Notes under the pieces: model-generated
What the model was told of the DNA's origin: nothing
Databases searched by the model: none
Seen by the model: only the letters and a program-made list of their open reading frames with translations
Made by a program: the position numbers and the translations under genes
NCBI RefSeq assembly: GCF_031877795.1
Contig: NC_133971.1
Span: 3,404,195 to 3,468,194 of the forward strand
DNA: 64,000 bases
Reading direction: 5' to 3'
Source of the DNA: Strix aluco
Lineage: Eukaryota; Chordata; Aves; Strigiformes; Strigidae
Part shown: positions 27,501 to 36,500 of the stretch, one piece after another
Layout of the letters: each line of letters starts with the position of its first letter
Position numbering within the stretch: position 1 is the first letter of the stretch

Positions 27501-30500
27501 TGGCAGGAAGGGTGAAGGGTTGGATGTTTGCAGTCATCTCATAGACTATCTTCTGGCAACTTATGGACCATGAAACGTTCTTAAATATTTGCATATTTAG
27601 TTGAGATTCTTTTCACTGCTTCTCTTATCCCATGATTCTTTCATGTTTTCTTGTCATGAAGAATCACTGTGGCACATTTTAATGCCATTGTAACCTTTGT
27701 ACAGCCAGACCTTTATTTTTATTTGTTCCTACACAATGTCTAGTTTACTTTTCTGTTAGGATAAGACAACTTAAAACTAAGGTGGTGTATTTCTCTTACA
27801 TCAGAGTCTGGTTATGTAATGTAATATACAAGTTTAAGTTTTAGTAGAGTCATCAGGTGTTGATACTGTGAAAGACACGTTTTTACAAGGCTCTGGCACA
27901 ACAAATTGGAAACAGCTGCTATGTTATGCAGAGGCTCATATTGTACAGTGCTGACCAGAACTGAGAACTTGGACGAAGCAGATTCCTGTCATAAGGATCT
28001 GAGAAATTTTTGAACAAACCACAAGAACAAAGTTGTGCTCTAAACACTAAAAAGCATTACAGCATGGATCTTTAATGGAATTAGTTCTTTCAGGAAGTTT
28101 ATTTTAATCTGTAGTCACTATTTTATAATGTTACTTTTTAAAATTTCAGTACAAAACAATACTTTTGTAATTGCACATATAAATAAAATGTCACTCTGCT
28201 AAAATTATACTTCCAAGTGCTATGCTTACCAGACAAATCTGGTCAATTATGGTTGGACAAACTGTTCAGAACATATTACATTAATATTTGCATATCAATA
28301 ACATTTAAGCTCAGCCATGTTTGCAAAGCACTTGTTTTCATTACTTACGAGTGACAGTAAATTAATATTTAGTCATAAATGATCACTGAAACAGAAAATG
28401 TCATGTGTATTTCGAAACATATTTTTGCAAAGTGTGTGCAATAGAATACACTTGAGGTCCAGTGCAGACTCTGGGTGTTTTATGTACTCAGTCAGGTAGC
28501 TTTAATTTTGCTCTGATCAGAGAATAAGATAGCCTTCAGATCACTAAAATTAACACAGCTTCAGAAAGACTTTAAGACTTTGATTAATTTTACAATAAAT
28601 TCTGTCTGGGCAAGGGTTAATTTTATGTTGTGAGGACATGAAATAAACAGCTTTCAGGCAAGTTAAAGAACAAAAATTATCCACAGACATGACATTAAAT
28701 AAATTGGAAGTACAGTCAATAAAACTGTCAGTGTCTCTCAGAATTCCTACAAGCAGAGACTGGTGGAATGACAAAATTAGCCGATTTTAATTACTTGTGG
28801 TAAAAAATTCACCTAGCTCTACTGAACATCTCAGAGGGAACAGGCGAGCAATGAAAGTGCAAAAAAATCAGGACTAACCATTTTCCTTGTGAAAACAACT
28901 ATCCACTTTACAACCTATTTGAACAATGTTTCGTTATTTCTAGCAAAAATGTCACACAGTAAAATAATTTTGCTGTAGAACTTCACATTGCTATAAACTT
29001 TTATTAGCATGAATACAGTCCTCCAAGATATCCATCGCTCTTATTGAGAATTCAATGTGTAACAGACTTTCAGGAACAATGCTTGCTTCGTACATATCTA
29101 TCTATTTAGTAATTCTGGTGTAGAAAAAGCTTAAAGTAGAAAGCAAATATAATATATATATATATATATAAAACCCCTGGGATTTAAAATTGTCGGCATT
29201 TTCAAAGTTGACTATTAACTTGCAAGTTGTTTTTGTTGGTTTTATGTAGAACTGCTCTGAAGAATACAAGCCTTCAAGCTGGAAAGAGAACAGTTGTCTA
29301 ACCTTTGTAAACTCTGAGACAATTACACTGTCTGCAGATGCAGGCATCATCCATACTAAACTGAGGAATTTGTTGACCTTTTAGCTTCAGCTGTTACCTT
29401 GTCATAGGCTTCGCAAATATCTTCCCACGGTACATGCTTCTAGTAAATAATACTGAAAACATGATCCTTGAGGGCAAGATTACAAAGTTTAGAATTACTT
29501 GAATTCTATTACTTCTACTAGAGAGCATTCTAAAACTATAGGATTACTTCTGTGGAACAAGAGAGGTTTCACAATCATACCATCAATTATTTAGCTGGTG
29601 TGTATTCTTCCTTGTTACATTATTTGTACTAAGATTTACTTTGCACGGCCTGCCAAAAGTAGTTTTTACTCTGTTTATATAAACTCAAGTTTGAAAATCA
29701 TTATTTTAAAAAATTTATGTAATATGGTAAAAAATAACATAGATCAAGACTCAGAGAATGCAGAACAAATTTATTCAAATAGCCGAAAAGAGATTACTGG
29801 TCACAGTATTTTACTTTGTTAAATATGAACTCACTTTGTACACTAAACTCCTACATAAATTTATATGGGAACACAATTTGTTCCTCATTAACTGCATTGC
29901 ATAAAGTTCAGCAGAAGCCTTTAGAAGATCAGGGATTAAAAGACAACCCTTCCCCACCTCCGTCACCCCAGTATATCATTGTGAGGTTTTGGGGTTTTTT
30001 TCCTAATGAAGCTGAAACTCTAGTCCTTGTTGACTGGTAAATTTTGGTAAACTATGTGGTTGGTGCATCAAATACTCCCTGCTGTTTCAGACAAATACTA
30101 TTGAGTTCAGTTCTCTCAATCCAGGATATTCAGTCAGGATTTAAAATAGATTAATGATTCAAAGTCATTTAAATGTTTTTGAAACACCAACAAGCAATGG
30201 AATATTATATATCTTCAGAGTACGTACAAGTCAACGGATCAACTATTCTGTTACCATGTTCTGACTAAAACCATTTTGAATAATGATTTGTAGTACCAGT
30301 TTAAAGCAATGTTATGTATTGTGGCTTAGATGATGTTTGTAAGGGGTTTATAATAAAAGTTTCTGGCATCAAGAACAAAAAAAAAAGTATCTCTCAAACA
30401 GTTATCTTGACATTTTAATGCTGTTAAAGAATCTTAAGAGCCTAAAAATCACATTCTTCAGCCATATAATTAAAAAAAAGTAACTCAGAATTCTGAGTCA

Positions 30501-33500
30501 TGAACCCTAACTAACATTTTATTTTAGTCTGTGTTTTATGGCACTTTCTGAAGTGCATTTGTGTTTCCCCTGAAAACACAGAATACTCATGTAGATCCTA
30601 GCACAGCATATGCTGATTCCACACAGTAATTTCCACAGTAACGTCACAAATTATACAAGGAATACCATTTCAATCTATTGCCCAGCTGGAGTCAAGGAGA
30701 GGTAGCCTTATGAAACTGGCATTTCTTGTAACTGATGGATCACTGGTATTAGTTTACTTTTTCCGCTGAGTTTCAGGAACAAATTTCAGATGAAGATTTT
30801 AAAGTTTATAAAGAATGAGTGGTCTTTTCTGCAGATTTTTACACTGGCTTCTGTGCTTAATAAATCAAACTCCTTAAGAATGAAAAGATCATCTGGCTGT
30901 TTTCATTGGAGGATGAGGGAACCTACAGACTAGCGGCACATGGAGAGGTCGGGAAGGGAAAGGGCTGTGAAAGGTTCCAAATCTGAAATGAGTGTAAAAA
31001 GCCAGATATGGAATGGAGAATGGCAAAAGAAAGGGGAGTTCCTCACAAAGAAGGAGGTGGAATGAGGGATTCATGTACCTCAGAGTTGCCACTGCTGCTC
31101 GGAAGCAGAAGCAAGCAGGTACGCTGAAGCAGCACCTCTCCCACCCAGCAGCTACAACTTGATTACCACCGCCCACCTTCGCACAACCCATTGCAGATTT
31201 CTAAAGTCCACGGACGCAGCGCAGCAGAGCAAGCGTAAAGCCTAGTGCACTTTTCACTGCCTGTCCTTGTCTACTCCCTGTGATTACAAATACCCAGCCA
31301 AGTAGAACATTCAAAAACTGGCATGCCTAGTACTTTGCATTGAGTACAGCATTGCAGCCATCAATGGTTGCCAGAGAGAAGTCTATTCACAGCAGAGATG
31401 TCAGCACCCAGCAGCATCTTTGGCTGAATACAATGGGAGAGAGATACATGTGCTCTTTCATATGTAAAGAGGATATTCTCTGTAGTACACAGGGACAGCA
31501 CAGAGCAAGAAGTTTCACAAGGCCATTGCCCCTGCTGCACCTGTTGTAGAACCATATTAAAAACCTGCATATTTTCAGCATTTTTATTTTAGGTGTTCTC
31601 AGAACCACTGACATTTGCAACAGTATTGGAGAACAACCTAGGAAAGCAGCGGGAATTATAAAAACTTTGATTTACTGAACTTCTCCTTTCTATGTTGTCA
31701 TGATCCCAAATTAAGAGAGAAATATTTTATTTCAGTCTGGGGTTTTCTTTGCCTCAAAGTTCCCACAGTTCACACATATGCAAAGGAGGACACAACAGCT
31801 GTGACTGCAAAGCTTAGCATTTGGGCAGTGGGTATTACGCAGATCTGCTCTGTTGGTTGTTGTTTCTCTTTTGGTTTGGGCTTTTTTGTCTGGATGTGGG
31901 ATATGTAAGTCTCTCACTAATAGAGAGTGGAAAAGAGAGTGTTCTAAAGGTACTATTTCAAAATAATATGTTCCTGCATTACTTTTTTGCCTTCAACCTG
32001 CTTCAAGGTGGATAAAGCATGAGAATTATAGTCAGTCACAACAAGTACTGCTTTGTCTGCACCCTGGGACTGCACTAATAGTTGCAGCATTTGGGGCAAG
32101 GGTCTGTCTCACCAATTTCCATGCACATTATTCAGTGTCACTGGGTGTCTTTGCGTCCACTTCTTCCCTAGGGCTTCCTGTCTTCCTCTTTACTACAAAG
32201 ACATTCCGGGTACCTGCCCATCACCCCCCTTCTTATTACTAACATTGGAAAGTGCTAGCCAAAGCACAAACGCAGACAACTAGGTGCTGAAAATCCCTTG
32301 ATCAGCTTTCACTGTCCTGAAGTTTTTGGGCTCAGCTGCTTACTTACCTACTCACTATTGCTGCCGTGACAGAACAGTACCACAGTGCAACCTCAGGTGC
32401 TAAGAAGATTTATCTGCATTTGAGATTAATGACACTGACATCAGTCAGCGATTCTCCTGACCATTCGCTTTCTAACGGTTGCAATATTTTTAAAAAATCT
32501 TATTATATATGACCAGATGTATCACTGGGAATGGCCAATTTAATGTAACCTGAACAACATCTCCATATGAAAATTCTTGCTCATTCAATTATGTTCCCTT
32601 GAAAAAGACAAGCACCCTTCAACATAGACATCTTATCCTAAGGAAGAAAAGATGCTGAAGCTTCCTGACATCATATTTATATTTACTAGTCAGAAAGGTA
32701 AATCTATCATCACAGCCAGGAACCAGTACTGCAAGTGGTAAATCTTCAAGCCGAGGCCAAGACAAAGGCCTGATGAGAAATCCAAATCATCTCATCCCGT
32801 TATTAGAGGTCACTGAGAGGTAAAAAGTGTAATAAGCCCAGAGAACCCCTTGCAAGATTTCTGGCAGCTTCTTTTCACTTCCTCATAAGGATCTGAGTGG
32901 ATCTAAACTATAACCTTAAATTTTAACTTCTAAAGCATGTAATCCTCACTGGTGAACCAAGTTTTACCTCTTAAGCCAGGTAATGCTCAAGGCTTTCTGA
33001 GGTAACTGCCTGCTTTGCCTGTTCTCATTCTGAGCACTGAATAAAGGGCAAAACTCTCAAGCAGTGTTGAATCCATTACTTCCGTTTGCTAGCAGCAAGC
33101 AGAAAGAACTCAAGCCTCTTCTACAAATATTTTTAGTTACCTTATAATTTGCTGGTCAAACAGAGAACCAGACAATAATTTTGACTAGCTGTAAAATCTG
33201 TTTTTTCCCAGAGTACCTCCAGTGAAACGACTTGGAGTTATTAAGGTTATTTTATATTTAGAACAGAGATCAGAGTCTAATGTAAACAAACTTTGGCTGA
33301 AATCTGCTAATTAACAATGTTAAGAAATACACCAGTAGAAATCAGAATTTGCACTAAATTGTATCAACAAAACAACAGTGATTTCAGCTGCAGAAATTTT
33401 AATTTAGCTCATGCAGTTGATGAGAATCTATCCATATATAGTTCTAACTATATACTGTAAAAAAACAGATATGATTTTGGAATAGTTCCACTTAACATAT

Positions 33501-36500
33501 AGTATAGGTTAAGCAAAAGGTACATCTTGTTTTCAACTCCACACTGGAAATCCTTTTCCACCTATATAGTTCTAAGGAAAACAGCAGACATCTTTCACTA
33601 ATAGAAATTATTTTACAGAGTTTTCCAGAACTAGGGTCTGGAACTTTTTACCCTGGCATTTTGCTCCAAGTAGGGCTTGAGACACTGTAAGCACCCATAC
33701 TCTCTCTCAAATGGTTTCTTGCACAAAAAAGCAGGCAGATAAAAAACCCAAACCAAACCAAATAAACCCAAACAAAACTAAAACCAAGCCAGCCATGAAG
33801 GTGATTAGCACTCCCAGCTCATGGTTGCTGTGGAAGTAACTGCACGACTGAGCCTGCCACAGGGTCAGGCTCTAACACATATGGAACCAGAAATCCAACA
33901 GAGGAAGGTCTGCAGGCTTCAGAGAGGAACACCCATTTATTCTAATTCAGTAAAGACCTAAAGGTCCACAACAGCTTCCATTTGTATCTCTACTTTGGAA
34001 GTTTCTCACATGTCCTCAACTTTTTTACTTAACATATTTTCAGAACATGTGAACTGATGACAAAGCTACCATAGCTTCAAATACCTACTACTTGTCCTGA
34101 ATGAAGTACTATGGCCTGCATGAATATCATATATCAGAAAAAGTAATTACGAGCTTCTGCATTGTAGTGGTTATTTTTCATACTTAAAACCAAAAGTATA
34201 ACAACCTGTTTTGCAATAGCGCTTCACACAAAATAATCTTGCAAGAAAAAAGGTCTGTAAGGTATAGAACAGTAAATTACAGCCCCATGGTGGGGATTAG
34301 ATGGCATTATTTCAGGTATACCGGCAGAAGAACTATTGCTATCCACATTGGATTCTTACAAGTTAATACTCATGTACAAGCCAAGCAGAATTGTAATGTC
34401 TTGCCTAATTACTAAAATAACCATGTCAGTGAGTCATTCTTGAGTTCGTAAAAGTGTATTATTAAGCATGAAAATTTGTATCAACTATACATGTTAAATT
34501 TAAGATGCATAACAAAAAAAGCTTCATTTCTACAGTTAAATGTATTCATTTTTTATTAGATTGCAGCAAAGAATGTTGATTTTATTACAGATCTGTATTT
34601 TACAAATTTCCCCCAAAAACTTCTTTCTGTAGAAGTAAAAATATATTTGTACCATTTCCAAGAAGATGATTAGCTGGTGGTCCTCACTCTAATCTATACT
34701 GTGAAATCATCTCTTAAATCTGGGCAATCCGTTCTTAAATAAAACACAGGATAAAGTATTTATGTTGCAAAGAGAACTCCCCAAGCAAAATTTGTTTGGG
34801 TTCAAAGACTTCCCACACTACCTTTATCTTGTATTGTGCTTTCCTTGGCTTTCTAAACCTTTTAACCTATGTCACAATTTAATAATCACTATTTAATAAT
34901 TATAATCATTCCCTTATTAACTGGGTATTTCTTTTCGTTCTTCTAAGGCACCCTGTGGTTCAAGACAAGGAAATCTCTTTGTCGATTAGTTATTTAAGAC
35001 CAGCAACAATAACTATGCTGGAAAGAAAGGTGCTTTGAGAGGATTACACAGAGCTAGTTCTCAACAGCACCAAGCCGAGAGCAGCAAATTACAAACCCAA
35101 GTACTTCATTGCATGTAACCAAATTGGCTGGTTGAAATGCTAATTGCCTTTCAGCAAAGCTAAAGGCAGACAGGGGACCCTGTGCTTCAGAGAATGACAT
35201 GCATTTTTTACTCCACTTCTGCACCATTGTCTTGCTGAGAATTATTCAAAATCTATTCATAAAGGTAGCTCTTTTCCTAACCTTTAAAAATGTGGGAAAT
35301 TTCTAAAGCTCTGACCAATACCTCAGATCTGTTGGACTGCCAAACCCATAACAGATGGCTGAATTAAGGCCATGTTAAATCCTTAATGAAGCAAAGCTTG
35401 AAACAATTCAGAGCAGTAATGTATTGGACCAGTCCAGGATAAGTGACTTAAGTGACTGAGGAGAAGGAACTGTCTTCTGCCATCTGAAAATGAGAATCAT
35501 AACTGCACTCTAACTAATAAATCTATACTAGATACAAAATGAGATAACCAAACAAAAATCTCTTGGTATATAAAAAGGTATTGCTATAAGGTTCTAGAGG
35601 AAATTTTGTCTTCAACTTGCTAAAAAAATCCACAAACACAAAAGCTGCAATGAACATGGAAAGCATCTTCTCTGTTGTTTTGCTAGAGAAATTTAGCCTA
35701 TCATATAAGCCTTTTTGAATAAGTACAACTTTATCTTAATAGCAACCTTGGTTTGAACTTACAAAGTATTTCACTAAAGGGAATTTAAACAACTTTAACT
35801 ATTTTTATAGGAAATATTAATAAGCCAATCTGTGAAACAATGTTCTTCATATTTTAAGCACATTTCAGAACTCCTGGTTTCCAAATTCTTTCTGCAAACA
35901 GCCCACATGTTCTCATGTAAGGAATAAATTCAATCTTGAAAATGTTTATTGACACAAAGTGTTTTCCACTGAGATTATTCACTCAGAGAGTGATTTAAGC
36001 AAGTGCAGCTGTGCAGAAACAGTATCATTTATGATTCGATAACTTTTTTCAGAGTAAAAAATGTTACAGTGGGTCCACCTGGAATGAGATAAATGGCCTC
36101 TAACATTGATTCTTCCTGTCAATCTTTTTTTTTTTTTTCCCTAGGAAACAGTAATATAGTTCCTATTAGGCAGATGTAGTCTTGAATTTCTAGAACAGCA
36201 GCAAATGCCTACAACCGACAGAAATGGTTCTGTAAACTTTGACTGGATGATGGAGATGTTATATAGTACCTGAGTCTTAATACATATTGAAACAAGTATT
36301 CAGATAATATGTACCTTTATTTCTAGTGAAGAAAAGTGTTATACTCACCGCTATATACAACAGTGACTATACCTAAATCAGCCAGTCTTGGAGAGCTGAA
36401 ACACAAGCACGAATTCTACAAATGAGTAAAACCAATCAATAGGATTACACATTTAAAAATAGTTATGTATGTGATTATATCTTTAGGAGGTCAAGGCCTA

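Noticed and set aside
36120-36160. Strong T tract followed by CCCTAG, like a splice acceptor on the plus strand
   Set aside because: No coding frame or donor follows it, and the strand is opposite to ADGRV1. Such tracts are common in AT-rich introns.
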